A stretch of 64,000 nucleotides of DNA from Papio anubis (Eukaryota > Chordata > Mammalia > Primates > Cercopithecidae). A program made the position numbers and the translations under genes. Location: assembly GCF_008728515.1 (NCBI RefSeq), contig NC_044976.1:209251467-209315466 (forward strand), written 5' to 3'. The notes under the pieces are model-generated. The model made no database searches. It worked only from the letters and a program-made list of their open reading frames with translations, and was not told where the DNA came from. Below, one piece after another: positions 22,312 to 33,487 of the stretch. The first letter of the stretch is position 1, and each line of letters starts with the position of its first letter.

Positions 22312-24552
22312 CTTGGTGAGGGGCTTATTCTCTCTCCCTGCACCATAGACCTTTAGGCAATAGAAATACCCACCCACTAAGCAATCCCCAAAGCATTCTA
22401 CACTTACCTGCTCCTGACAGCCAAGTTCATACAGTCCCCACTGATCCAAATGCTCTTTATCCTTCGACTTTAGGTGATTCCCACCCAGTCTTCAAAGATC
22501 TGCCCAATCATCACTCCCCCTGAAGGCAGAAAGTCTGGCTATCTTTCTGAGTATTCATGGCCCCTTGCTCAGACCTATAGCACAACACTTGAAGTACAGT
22601 AGCATGGCTTACTGTGTATGCAGCTGCCTCCACCAACTAGGCTGAGAACTGTTCAGATTTCACTTTTTTCTACCCTACAAACTAGTACCACACTAATTGT
22701 AACAAAGTTCTCAATGATATTCACTGGGTATACCTTGAATATATTTTCTTAGGGACATTTTTTTTACATAAACATGTTGAGGCTTACGTTTAACACATAC
22801 ACTCAGTTGTATGTCTAAAGTCAGTGGTACAGGACAAGCAAATGGAAATATGGGTGAGCTTTGGTTCTAGGCGAATTAGTTCATTTTCATTACTTGGAGA
22901 TTCTAGAGGATCAGTTTACTGAAGATTCAGGTAATGGGGCTAGATGTCAAGGGACAAGTCATATTCTACCTTAAATTGCCATTGTGATTTAAACATGTTT
23001 CCCCCTTTAGCAGTGTTTTGTCTAGCAATGATTAAATTATAAACCACATGGATATCTCGCTGGCCAACAGGAAACTGGGCAGATCTTCAGTCTTTCCGGA
23101 TCCTCCGTGCCAGCATCATTTTACGTCTTTTGTTTGAAGATGAACAGAGCTGGCTCTGCCTTTCTTCCTTTCTTTCCCCTTTTCTTATTCCTTCCTTCAA
23201 TGAAGACACTAAGCATGAATCTTTTAAAGGTTTCTGTAGTCCTTCCGTAAGCAACTAATGAATGCCCACTATGTTCGCTGCACAACTGCAACACAAATAG
23301 GGAAGGAAAAAGATTGTTTGGGCAATGCTGTCGAAGAGATTCTTTTTTCACTTGGAAAATGATTATTTATTTAACAACATTTCTTGACTTTCTTCTATGT
23401 GCAAAGGCACTCTAAGAGACGGAGACTGATAAGGCTTGGTTTTCGACCATCAAAGCCTTTCGAGGTTTAAACAATGGTTTTCAAATTTCAAGTCGTGAAA
23501 TCAACTTAGTGCATTAGGAAGAACGTTTGTATTTATTTCGAATGGCATAGAATAGAAGACATCCAAGTACCTCCCACAGAGTGAGGTATTATCACATGAA
23601 AATTATTTCTCCGTGTATGTGTGTGCACTGGGTCACAAAGAAAAATGTGTTTATTTCCATAGGGCACAGTTAAAAATTTAGAAGCCTGCTGATTCAGAAG
23701 AATGAACGAACATGGACCTGAATTACCACATTTTAGGTTTTAACAAATTGAGTGGAAGTAGGCGTGGGGGACTCAATGTCAAGTTAATAAGCATCAAAGA
23801 TCCAAATTGCCAACATTGCATCATGTCCTTGCCGCTTCTTTTGAGTTGATGGAGATACAGTTGTAGAGAAGAAAAAGATCCATGCTATGTGTGTGCCGGC
23901 ACGGATGGTATTTTATGGGGATGCAGCTGGCTGCAGATTCCAGCCAATGACCTGGTGTGACCTCTTGTTTCAACTGAGGGGCATACTGGCTTCATACTGA
24001 CAAAGCTTAGTGACCAGTTCCCCAGCCAGCAGTCCACCAGTGAAAAATAGGAACATTTCAGAGAACAGCAGGAAATGCTAGTTGTTTTAGTCCTGTCTCC
24101 CACAGCTATTTCAAAAACAAAGTCTTATCCTGGGATTGAGAAAGGGTGTAGCTTTAGAGGAGGTGTGTTTTTCTCCATTCTGTTATATAATCAAGCATCC
24201 AAGCTGGCACCATGTTTGCTGAATGGAGACATATCAAATCATTTTCTGCTTTTTTTAACAGGCAGAATATGCATGTATTTCAATTGATAAAAATATAAGA
24301 ATCCCCATGATTATGTTATTTCTATTCCAGTAGTTTTCTTGGTTGTGGAACTACAGTAGGAGCCCTCCTGTCCTTTAATAACACTATGCTCTGCTAGAAG
24401 TGGGGAAGCCAAGTTCATTCTGCCATCCCTTTTCACCTCAAACCTCCTTTTCACCTGAGAGCAGACCCTCGTAGGATTCCTAGACCACTGTCTATGTGTG
24501 CAGGAATGAGTAACAAAAGGAAGGTTTCTTCACTTATAAGATGGGTGGAGGT
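22312..24552. other. unassigned sequence, repeat-poor
   Basis: About 2.2 kb with no confident repeat. A possible L2 3' relic in reverse lies near 23370-23440 (ACTTTCTTCTATGTGCAAAG). Open frames are under 80 codons. Confidence 0.45.
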
Positions 24553-24855
24553 GGCTGGGCGCAGTGGCTTACGCCTGTAATCCTGGCACTTTGGGAGGCC
24601 AAGGCAGGCAGATCACAAAGTCAAGAGATCGAGACCATCCTGGCCAAATGGTGAAACCCCGTCTCCACTAAAAATACAAAAATTAACTGGGCTTGGTGGC
24701 ACGTGCCTGTAATCCCAGCTACTTGGGAGGCTGAGGCAGGAGAATCGCTTGAACCCAGGAGGTGGAAGTTGCAGTGAGCTGAGATAGCACCACTGCACTC
24801 CAGCCTGGTGACAGAGCAAGACTCCATCTAAAAAAAAAAAAAAAAAAAAAAAAAA
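24553..24855 (+). mobile_element. Alu SINE, AluS-like, full length
   Basis: It runs from GGCTGGGCGCAGTGGCTTAC to a 26- or 27-base A tail. A one-base loss near CCTGGCCAAATGG and missing CpGs suggest an intermediate age. The flanks share only AGGT, so the target duplication is not firm. Confidence 0.95.
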
Positions 24856-25689
24856 GGTGACTGGAGAGGAGAGACAATTATGAGGACTCTTTGGACCACA
24901 CAATGTCAGTATCCTTTCCTACTGTCAGTAATGCATGATAAACAGGGTTGTAAGCAGAAAAAAATGCAACATTTTGGTTTCGTGCTCCAGGGATCAGTCA
25001 CAGGCTAGCTAGACCATGATGGGAATCTGTTGTTTCTCACGATGTACGAGGCAGGGAGAGCGCGTCTTACTTTTCTTTCATTTCCACGCTTGCCCTTTGA
25101 AGACTCTGTTTAGAGCCAACAAAGCGATACATTTGACACATCCTTAATGATAGATCAAGAGTGCCAGAGAAATCTCCAAGCACCTAGAACTGCAAAATGA
25201 GAATGAAGCTGTAGAAATCATCAAATCCAACTTCTTGTCTCCAGATCTTTTTGTTCCTGACATTACCGATTACCTGTGAGCTGGGAAGGACTCTGAAGCC
25301 GGGATCAGGTACAAGTCCTCACCTCTTCTCTCTCTCAACCCTGCTATCCTTTGTAAGCTGCAAACCCTGACAGACATTTTGCAACCCATCAATTCCAGAA
25401 ACGTAATGATTACAATATGTTCTATAAGCTTTAAGTTAGACTCTACGGAACTTAAGGTGAAGCACAGCAGTAACCACAGCATAGTAGTAGTGAACTTGAA
25501 TTCCAACAAAATATCTGTGTGCTTAAGTACTTAACTACATAATTATATAATCATTACGAGACATTTCTCCTTCAGAATTTTATATATGGCTGACTTTACC
25601 TGTTTATCTCCAATCACCAGTCTCCTGAAGAGAGTTAGAGTTTGATATTCTCCTATCTTAACCACTGAGCATAGTTTCTCTCATCCATT
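24856..25689. other. unassigned unique sequence
   Basis: No repeat or gene is recognised. Confidence 0.45.
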
Positions 25690-26240
25690 CATTCCTTACC
25701 CATTCATTGAGTTTTTATTTGGTGCAGCATAGGAGACCAAGTTGTACCTGCTATGAAGCTGAAACAGCTAGAGTTCTACCCTCAAAAGTTTACATTGTAG
25801 TTGGGAAGATAAATCATGTGCATAGATAACAATACTAAAAGGCAAAAATAGTAAAATAAAAATGCTTTATGGCATTTTAACGAAGAGAGAGAGTACTTCA
25901 AAATATAAGGCTCAGAGAAAGATCATGAGGGAAATTGTATATGAATTGAATCTTAAAGGCCAGGACATGTAAAAATGAGAGATAACATTCTAGGTGGTGG
26001 ATAAACAGTGCCAGAAGAAATTCCAGGGACTATTTGGTTAGTGGGAAGCAGTTTATATGGACTGAAGAATGGGGTCTAACAGTGAAAGTATGTGATATCG
26101 GTTGGAATAGCAGCTTTGAATCATCCAATACCAGGCAACAGAGCTCCAACTGAATTCTAGATGATGGGAATCTATGGAAGGTGTTTTGGTAGAAAGGAGT
26201 GATTTGATCAGAGACAAATGTTTGTGGTTAAAGATTCCAT
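25690..26240 (-). mobile_element. L2 LINE 3' region
   Basis: CCATTCATTGAGTTTTTATT, AGTTTACATTGTAGTTGGGA, AGAAATTCCAGGGACTATTT and GGAGTGATTTGATCAGAG follow the reverse-oriented L2 order. The last 170 bp (26071-26240) recur downstream at 27136-27305. Confidence 0.65.
26071..26240 (+). repeat. 170-bp local direct duplication, copy A
   Basis: Aligned without gaps to 27136-27305, I count about 23 mismatches in 170 positions (about 86% identity). Shared landmarks are GGTTGGAATAG, TACCAGGCAA, ATTCTAGAT, ATGGAAGGTGTTT and TTTGTGGTTAAAGATTCCAT. Flanks on both sides do not match. The segment lies at the edge of an L2 relic. Confidence 0.85.
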
Positions 26241-26394
26241 TCTACACCACAAACACCATCTGTTTCATGCAGTTTTGGACAAGTCTACAATATATAGGTA
26301 TCTTGGTGGCTCTAATTGTCAAACAACACATGGCAAACACATTCCTTCTCTCATTCCTCCTGTTAGCATTGTTAAACACATTAAAATTGCCATG

Positions 26395-26570
26395 CCCTAT
26401 TTTGTATGCAAATGATCTCATGTTCCTTACCACAAGCCTACAAAGTGTATCCTATTGTATAGGCAATGCGACCCATGCTCAAGAAGGTTGGGTGATTTGT
26501 GATCTGGTCACAAAACTGGTTAGTGATGAAGTAGACTTGGCATCTTCTCCCTTCAAACCTGGAGAATTTC
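26395..26570 (-). mobile_element. MIR SINE, reverse orientation
   Basis: GATCTCATGTTCCTTACCAC, TGCGACCCATGCTCAAGAAG and TTGTGATCTGGTCACAAAAC, then TTCTCCCTTCAAACCTG, resemble reverse-oriented MIR. The core is diverged. It lies between the two duplication copies. Confidence 0.5.
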
Positions 26571-26789
26571 CCATGATATGACAGGGTTCCCCACACATAT
26601 TCTCATTGTACTACTAACCACAAGTCCTGTAAAATATTATGGACCTTTTGATGTGTAAAACATTAGAATAGGTAAAGAAGAGAAAGCTCTTACTGCAGAA
26701 ATTTAAAGTGTTTCCCTGGGAAACTGATCCTTCTGAAAAATGCAGGTATATATGCTTTTATATACTCAGGGAAGACCATTTGATTGGCC

Positions 26790-26990
26790 CTTCAGGGCAT
26801 TTTCAAAATACTTTTTCCTCCAAATGACTCCGTAAGATAGACAAGGTAGATATTATTTTCCCTGTGGCAAATAAGAATATCAGGGCTAATGAATTTGCCC
26901 CAAATCATGCTGGGACTGAAACTTGGGTAGGTCTTGTAGCTTGTAATTCAAAGCTACTTTCACTGCCTCTAGATCTGTATCACCATTGAA
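26790..26990 (-). mobile_element. MIR SINE, reverse orientation
   Basis: TAGACAAGGTAGATATTATT, TTGCCCCAAATCATGCTGGG and GACTGAAACTTGGGTAGGTC match the reverse complement of MIR from its 3' part to its head. Confidence 0.7.
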
Positions 26991-27135
26991 GATGATTGAG
27001 ATGATTCAATAGTGTGTTGTTATAGAGTGCATGCAATTAGGACATATAATTCACTCAGTGGTTCAGCATACTGATCAACCACATCTTTTCAGTTTTCCTG
27101 GGACAGATCTCTGTTGGGCTTTTGGAATGCACTAT

Positions 27136-27305
27136 GGGGTCTATGAATGAAAGTATGGGATATAGGTTGGAATAGTAACTTCGAGTCATACAGTACCAGG
27201 CAAGAGAGCTTCAACTTAATTCTAGATTATGGGAATCCATGGAAGGTGTTTGGGCAGAAAAGAGTGATTGGGTCAAAGACAAACGTTTGTGGTTAAAGAT
27301 TCCAT
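27136..27305 (+). repeat. 170-bp local direct duplication, copy B
   Basis: The partner of 26071-26240, offset by 1,065 bp and of equal length with no gaps. The copy has the same internal L2-derived text, but its flanks do not continue as L2 in any way that I recognise, which favours duplication of copy A over an independent L2. Confidence 0.85.
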
Positions 27306-29714
27306 GTCAGAATATGATGCTTAGGAGCAACAGTACCATTTATCCTCCTCGTGGCTTAAATGTTTTAAAATATTCAAGATCAAGAGTCCACTTATTCATA
27401 TTCCCCCTTTATACAGAAAGAGGAAAGGGAAGAGTGGCATACAAAGAGACCAACCAGTACCATGAATGCTTTGGGACGTTTGCTATTACATTCAGTGGTG
27501 GGGGGGAAAGAAGTGCTTTTGCATAAAACACTCAGCTGGAGTAGAAGTGAAGGAAAGAAAGGAAGTTAGACATAGGCTGGGCTCTTCTCCCAGCAGGTAA
27601 AGAAAGAACACCATTCCCTGGTGCAGCCTGCATCCAGCCAAGGCCTCGGTTTTTGAGTTGTTAACACAATTTTTATTAATTAATTTATATTTCATTTAAA
27701 TGATAATGCATGCATACACTTTTACTCTAGAAACTGTAAATAACAATGATGGAGCTGACACCTCTGTTGATCAGCACTCAACCTCAGTCTTCCCCAGAGC
27801 TAACTATATTTATCAGTTTCAGATATATCCATCCAGGAAGTTGTCTATAAATTTACCTGTACATTACGTGTGCATTTAGAAATATGTAAGTTTACTTTGA
27901 TGGTGGACTTTTTTTTACATCTCATTAAATATATTAAGAAGTCAGTTACCTTAGAATACTGTGTAAATTAGAGCGTTAACCCCATTAACCTGATTTCTAT
28001 GCCCCATAGCTCATTTAAAAGCCAATCAGTGGCCTGCAGCACTCAAATACTTCACACGGCATTGATTTTGTATTCTTAATAATGCCCAAAGAAGCAATCT
28101 TGTTCTGCAATTCCAGTTTAACTCCTAATAAACTGATATTTGGAAGGAAGTGACAGATAATACACAAAAAAATTCAATTCTGTGAGCAAGAAAACGACCA
28201 TTAGTGTCAAAATGCTGTCTACTGCCCTGGAGGAAAAAGCATAGGCAGCTGTAGCACACACCATTGATGGATGGCAGGATGATCGATTTAGAACTGTTAC
28301 TGAACAAAACTGGCCCTTATTCTGAGATAAAGAGAAAATGTTTTAAAGATCTCGTTTAAAAGCCAAATCAAATGAAATCTTTAGGACAACAGAGATCTCA
28401 TTTTTGCATTTCTATATTCTTTCAATAACGTAAATATTGTCAGTTAACATAAGAAAAAGGGTTACCATGGTGTTTTCTCTCCAGAATTTCTAGGATGGCT
28501 TCAGTTTGTAGTATGGTATTAGGAAAATTGAGCACCGTCACTGTTTGTTCCATTTCTTCGTGATTAATATTCATTGCCAACACCCTGGCATGTGAAGTGA
28601 TTGTTCCTTGATTCATGGTGCACGTGTGGGCAGCAGCAAACACTGAGGAAGCGCCATAATTTTAGGCCGTTTACAAAGAGCCAGCTACCAGAGCAGATTG
28701 CTCAGGGGCCATCCACCCACATTGTGCTCCATGACACCCTGACTCTCTGCTGCTGTTAACATTGACCCGAGGTGTCTTCTTTAGTAATGAGCAAAGATTA
28801 AGGGAGAACATGTTGTGTGGCTTTTCACTAGTCCCTACGAGTTGAGAATGACTTCAAATTTGATAGAGGCTTTGCACACTTAACTTGGATTTTTCTTTTG
28901 ATATCAGCCTCTCCTTGAATAGTAGCAATATGGTATGTGTTAGAGGAGGTGACAATTTGACAGAAGGTTCAGAAGGCACTGTGAGCTATTATGCTCTGGA
29001 GATGAATTTAAAAGGGATGTGGGATTTGGTAGGGCATGTTGAATTTTGGTAAAACAGAATTACATTGGTTACCAATGATCGAGTGGGATTGACTGTAGAG
29101 TTTCATTGTGTGCAGATTCTCAACTTTCAGCTATCTCTAAGGAGGAAAAAGAGAGAGTAAAACTCTATTACCTGTTGACTTGCTATTTTTCATTAGTCCC
29201 ACAGACCCCAAATAGTTTTTCTGCCACGAAAAGAAGTCCCGTATAGTTACAAAACTGAAAGGCTGTGGGACTGGAATCCTAAACCCATTGACAGTTAAGG
29301 TAGAAATTGGGTTCCAAGACTTAGCTGGCCAAGGCCTCAGGAGCTGACTGGACTTACCTCATTTTCCACCTGGGGTCAGGAGTAATATGTGACTCTTGAA
29401 CAGCGGCTTTCAAGGCATTAGCATAACTTGTTTCTTCTTTTGCTTTCCAATGGGAAGATGGCTCCAAATGATAGCTTCAAAAGTCCCAGAAAGTTGTCTC
29501 TGTCTCTAGTGGCTAAAAACTGGAACTAAACAGGGTAGAATGAGGAAGTGACTTGGAGAGAAATTGTGCAAAATTAAATTATATAATAAAACTTTACATC
29601 TGGAAGGAAACTTAGGATTCATTCATTCCAAGAGGTTCTCGGCTAGTGTAGAGGGGGACGCCTATATCAAAATCTCGGGCCTGAATAGTTTAAAAATCTG
29701 CTTCGCATGATACT
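27306..29714. other. unassigned unique sequence
   Basis: No confident repeat in 2.4 kb. The stretch 27960-28150 is repeat-free and contains ATTAACC/TTAATAA-rich text that could be conserved noncoding DNA. Open frames are short and domain-free. Confidence 0.45.
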
Positions 29715-29845
29715 GAAATTGGCTGCTCCTTGTTTCATGAATGAGGTTCAGAGGTATTGAAAGATATATTTTGCATCATACAACTTATAACAAAACTAGA
29801 AATTGAATGCATGTCATCCATCATCAAGTCCTATGGTAATTGCAT
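29715..29845 (-). mobile_element. possible MIR relic
   Basis: ATGAATGAGGTTCAGAGGTA, ACAACTTATAACAAAACTAG and AAATTGAATGCATGTCATCC resemble reverse-oriented MIR at low identity. Confidence 0.4.
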
Positions 29846-29898
29846 ATCATGGATTATAAAATTTCACTTTTAAATTCCATGTCCCCATGTCCTTCTTT

Positions 29899-30214
29899 TT
29901 TTTGTGGGGGAGTGGGGTGGGGACAGAGTCTCGCTCTGTCGCCCAACCTGGAGTGCAGAGATGCGATCTCAGCTCACTGCTAACTCCACCTCCCGGACCC
30001 CGCCTCCCGGTTCAAGCGATTCTCCTGCCTCATCCTTCCGAGTAGCTAGGATTATAGGTGCATACCATCACATCCGGCTAATTTTTGTCGTTTTAGTAGG
30101 GACGGGGTTTCACCATGATGACCACGTTAGTCTCGAACTCCTGACATCAGGTGATCCGCCTGCCTTGGCCTCCCAAAGTGTTGGGATTACAGGTGTGAGC
30201 CACTGTGCCCAGCA
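29899..30214 (-). mobile_element. Alu SINE, reverse orientation, small internal duplication
   Basis: A full Alu with a GTGGGGGAGTGGGGTGGGG stretch in place of a pure T tract. Near 29985-30015 CACCTCCCGGACC is followed by CCGCCTCCCGG, a repeated CCTCCCGG segment that lengthens this copy. GTCCTTCTTT flanks it (29889-29898; 30215-30224), a 10-bp target duplication. Confidence 0.94.
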
Positions 30215-30402
30215 GTCCTTCTTTCTTAATGATGATGGATGGGGAGACCTAAAGCAGGAAAGAAAAGAAAGGACTGATAAACACATTAGAAGAGAACCAT
30301 ATAGGCATCTTTTTTGCCCCAAATTCTGATCACTTGATGTATCAGGTATTCAAGTGTCATCATAAAATCTCCAAGTTAGATGGATCATCTAGGTCACTCC
30401 AA

Positions 30403-30443
30403 CATACACACACACACGTGCGCGCACACACAGGTACACACAT
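30403..30443. repeat. imperfect CA/CG microsatellite
   Basis: ACACACACACACGTGCGCGC followed by more CA units. It is alternating purine-pyrimidine with a central GTGCGCGC. Confidence 0.9.
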
Positions 30444-30599
30444 TTTAAACACAAAGGATAACAGCAGATTTGAAAAAATGTTAAAATGATGTCACTGTAT
30501 CTCAAGAACCTAGGTTTCCATTCCCGTGGCCACCATCCGGGATTCAGATCTTCAGCATTCCTGTGCCTAGATCACCAGGGTCCCACATGGTGTTTCTGC
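30444..30599. other. unassigned sequence
   Basis: Nothing is recognised. Confidence 0.4.
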
Positions 30600-31085
30600 T
30601 TCCAGGACCCTGCCCCGTTGTCTTGACCTTTCTTCACATCAGAGCCTAGAGCTTTGGTGTGATTGTGATCATCTTGCTCCTCTTTCCTGTAAATTTCAGT
30701 GGATCAGATCCCACCATGCACTTAATAAGGACAAAGCCCCTTATGTGGCTTTCTTGACCCAACCTGCCTTTGTTGCCTTTTAGGACTTTTTACTCCTTAC
30801 TTTTCAGGTAATATAATTATACTTCCCTCAAACAAGGGCCATATGTTGGTGACTTAGTGACTCTGCTTGTATTAATCCTCCTGCCTATATACTCATTATC
30901 ACACTCCTCACCTTCACTTACCAAACATCTGCCCATCCTTCAAATCTTAGCACAAATGTAGAATGCGGATTTCACCTTCTCTAATCATTTTTAGCAGTGC
31001 TTTTGTAACTCCCAGGGACCCAGGCTGACCTATGTTATAATTATTTTTCTGGATTTTTAACCTAATATCTTAGATTATAAACTCA
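30600..31085 (+). mobile_element. L2 LINE fragment
   Basis: CATCCTTCAAATCTTAGCAC, AAATGTAGAATGCGGATTTC and CACCTTCTCTAATCATTTT, with TTAGATTATAAACTC at the end, match the sense strand of the L2 3' region. The part before 30780 is weaker. Confidence 0.6.
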
Positions 31086-31117
31086 GTTGGATTCTCTCTC
31101 TCTTTGTCTCTCTTTCC

Positions 31118-31138
31118 TTTTTTTTTTTTTTTTTTTTT
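31118..31138. repeat. poly(T) tract
   Basis: About 21 T residues after a CT-rich stretch. No Alu or L1 body adjoins it, so it is an orphan homopolymer. Confidence 0.9.
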
Positions 31139-31493
31139 GTATTCCTCTGATTAGCTGGAGGCATGAGTGGTTCAGCAAATGGTCTCATGTAGGCAGAGCA
31201 AGAAATCTAGCAAAATATTTGGTTAACAACAAAAGAGAAAGTGTATTCTATTCTAAAATTTCCATTACTCTAACAGAAAATGAAGGACTGAGATGACACT
31301 CCCACATTACCAGCTAAAAAAACTTTAATTGCTGACATAGAAGTAGCATGTTCTTCCCCCCAGAAAGAGGAAGAAGCAGGTAAAATTTTAAAAGCCAGGA
31401 CCTAAAAGTGCTAGTTTTAGCTTCTCTTTCAATAGATCCTGGACAGGTAATTTCTATTTAGAGGAGATTATTTGCCAAGTTTTCTCTGAAACT

Positions 31494-31620
31494 GTGTATA
31501 TATGTGTATGGACATATACTATATCCACGGATATATACTATATATACGTAGATACATACACATGTGTCTATATATAGAGACACATACATACACATATGCA
31601 TACACACATTACATATATAG
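31494..31620. repeat. (TA)n/(CA)n imperfect microsatellite
   Basis: ATATATGTGTATGG, TATATACTATATATACG, ACACATACATACACATA and related units make up the tract, which ends at the edge of an L1 3' end. It is probably derived from that L1's A-rich tail. Confidence 0.85.
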
Positions 31621-31621
31621 A

Positions 31622-31893
31622 GTTTGTTTTGTCTTGAAATATGTATACATTGTGAAATGGCTAAATCAAGCTAATTAGCATATGCATTACCTCACTTAGT
31701 ATTTCTTTGTGATAAGAACACTTAAAATTTTCTCTCTTAGCAATTTTCAAGTACACAATAAATTGTTATTCAGCATAGTCACCATGCTTCCTATAGTTCT
31801 CTTGAACGTATTCCTCCTGTCTAACAGAAATTTTGTATCCTTTGATCAACATCTCCCCAAACTCACCCCACCACCCACCATATATGTCTGTTT
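31622..31893 (-). mobile_element. L1 (L1M/L1PB-type) 3' UTR
   Basis: TGTATACATTGTGAAATGGC, AAGAACACTTAAAATTTTCT, AATTTTCAAGTACACAATAA, CTCTTGAACGTATTCCTCCT and GATCAACATCTCCCCAAACT are the reverse complement of an L1 3' UTR. Confidence 0.8.
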
Positions 31894-32334
31894 AGACTAA
31901 GACTTGGGAGGTATAAATGGGAGGTTCTAGATGTGAATATAAAAAAATCAAGGTTTAGGGATTTGATATTTTTGGTGAACTCAATATGAGTCATTAATAC
32001 AATGCACTTATTTGTTACAGCAAATGTGATTCCAAACTACAAGAAAAGAAATACAATATCTAGAATAAAGGAGGTGATAGCACACCCTATCTCCACATGG
32101 ATCAAACTATACCTGTTCACTCAGAGGCTACATTTAAGAATAAATTTGGTGGATTAGGCCCTAAGAAGTAGCACTGGGACCAGTGGATGACATTTTAACT
32201 CAAATTCAGGAAGAATTTCCTGTGCATTAGAGCTATATACTGGCAAAATGGGTGGCCCTTGCTAATCTTTACCTAGTGTTTATGATAGAACAAACTATGA
32301 TTTGTTGTTATTCTATTTAATAAACATTTCTTCC
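31894..32334. other. unassigned sequence
   Basis: Nothing is recognised. Confidence 0.4.
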
Positions 32335-32490
32335 AATAAGTAGACTCTGTTATTATCAAGCCCACTTTATGGATAGGGATACTGAGATGCAGAAAGACTA
32401 AGTATCTTACCCTGAATTATTGGCGAGTAAGTGGCATAGCAGGTAGTCACCCCTTATGCACCTGACTTTAAAGCCCAGGCTCCTAACCCA
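32335..32490 (-). mobile_element. MIR SINE, reverse orientation
   Basis: ATGGATAGGGATACTGAGAT, TATCTTACCCTGAATTATTG and GCGAGTAAGTGGCATAGCAG, then AAAGCCCAGGCTCCTAACC, follow the reverse MIR order. Confidence 0.7.
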
Positions 32491-33161
32491 AACCCTGAGA
32501 CTCATTTTGATAACTGTGGACAGAAGAAGTAGAGGGGTGGAGGAGAAGATGGCCAGAACTTTGTAGATGGAATGCAATGTGAACTAAGGAAAGAAGGCTT
32601 ATTAAAAGATGCCTTAATTTTTTTTCCAACCGCCAGATGCAAGCAGGATTTCATCTGCCTTGAAAGGACTGGTCCATGTTCAAGATGGCAGAGGTCACAG
32701 ATGGGCTGAATGGCATATTTGCAGATAAGAGATTGTCATCAATTCACAGTAAATTTTCCATTACACTCTATTTAGTAACAGTGTAAAGAAGTCACACAAT
32801 GCATATGAAAGAGCCAGTTAACAAGGAGAAACTAGAAAACTGCAGGAAATGCTTCCTTTCTGGGGTGCTCAGTGAGTAAACGGAACTTTATATAAAACAA
32901 GAGGTAGCAAACCAGCAGCTCATGAGCCAAATTAGGATTTCAACTCACTGACATTGTTTTATTTTCATTTGATTTTTACCTGGCTAGGTTTTTATTTTTG
33001 TTTTGTTTTGGTTTTGGTTTTGGTTTTGGTTTGTTTTTAATAATTACTTGTCAATATTTTTAAATGAAGATATTACAAGTTTTTCTTGAAAAGTCCAACC
33101 TGGTCCTGCTGGGCCTGAATCCACAGGTTGAAAGTCTTGTGTCTCCAGGAGGCTCCACCAT
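32491..33161. other. unassigned sequence with a (TTTTGG)n run
   Basis: The stretch 33000-33033 is a hexamer array, TTTTGG repeated about five times. The segment 32905-32945 (AGCAAACCAGCAGCTCATGA) faintly resembles the end of a hAT element, which I do not claim. Confidence 0.5.
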
Positions 33162-33174
33162 GCCCAGTTCTCTT

Positions 33175-33474
33175 TGTTTTTTTGTTTTTTGGAGAGACCG
33201 AGTCTCGCTCTGTCGCCCAGGCTGGAGTGCAGTGGTGCGATCTCGGCTCACTGCAAGCTCCGCCTCCCGGGTTCACACCATTCTCCTGCCTCAGCCTCCC
33301 AAGTAGCTGGGACTACAGGTGCCCACTACTACGCCCAGCTAATTTCTTGTATTTTTAGTAGAGACGGGGTTTCACCATGTTAGCTAGGATGGTCTCGATC
33401 TCCTGACCTCGTGATCCGCCCACCTCGGCCTCCCAAAGTGCTGGGATTACAGGCGTGAGCCACCGCACCCGGCA
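33175..33474 (-). mobile_element. AluY-like SINE, reverse orientation
   Basis: GACCGAGTCTCGCTCTGTCG, CTGCAAGCTCCGCCTCCCGG and GATCTCCTGACCTCGTGATC are AluY-type positions in reverse. GCCCAGTTCTCTT flanks it (33162-33174; 33475-33487), a perfect 13-bp target duplication. Confidence 0.96.
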
Positions 33475-33487
33475 GCCCAGTTCTCTT

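Noticed and set aside
26174..26581. 135-codon open frame
   Set aside because: It spans L2 and MIR relics in old noncoding repeat sequence.
29904..30329. 141-codon open frame
   Set aside because: It is a translated reverse Alu, a well-known kind of false protein.
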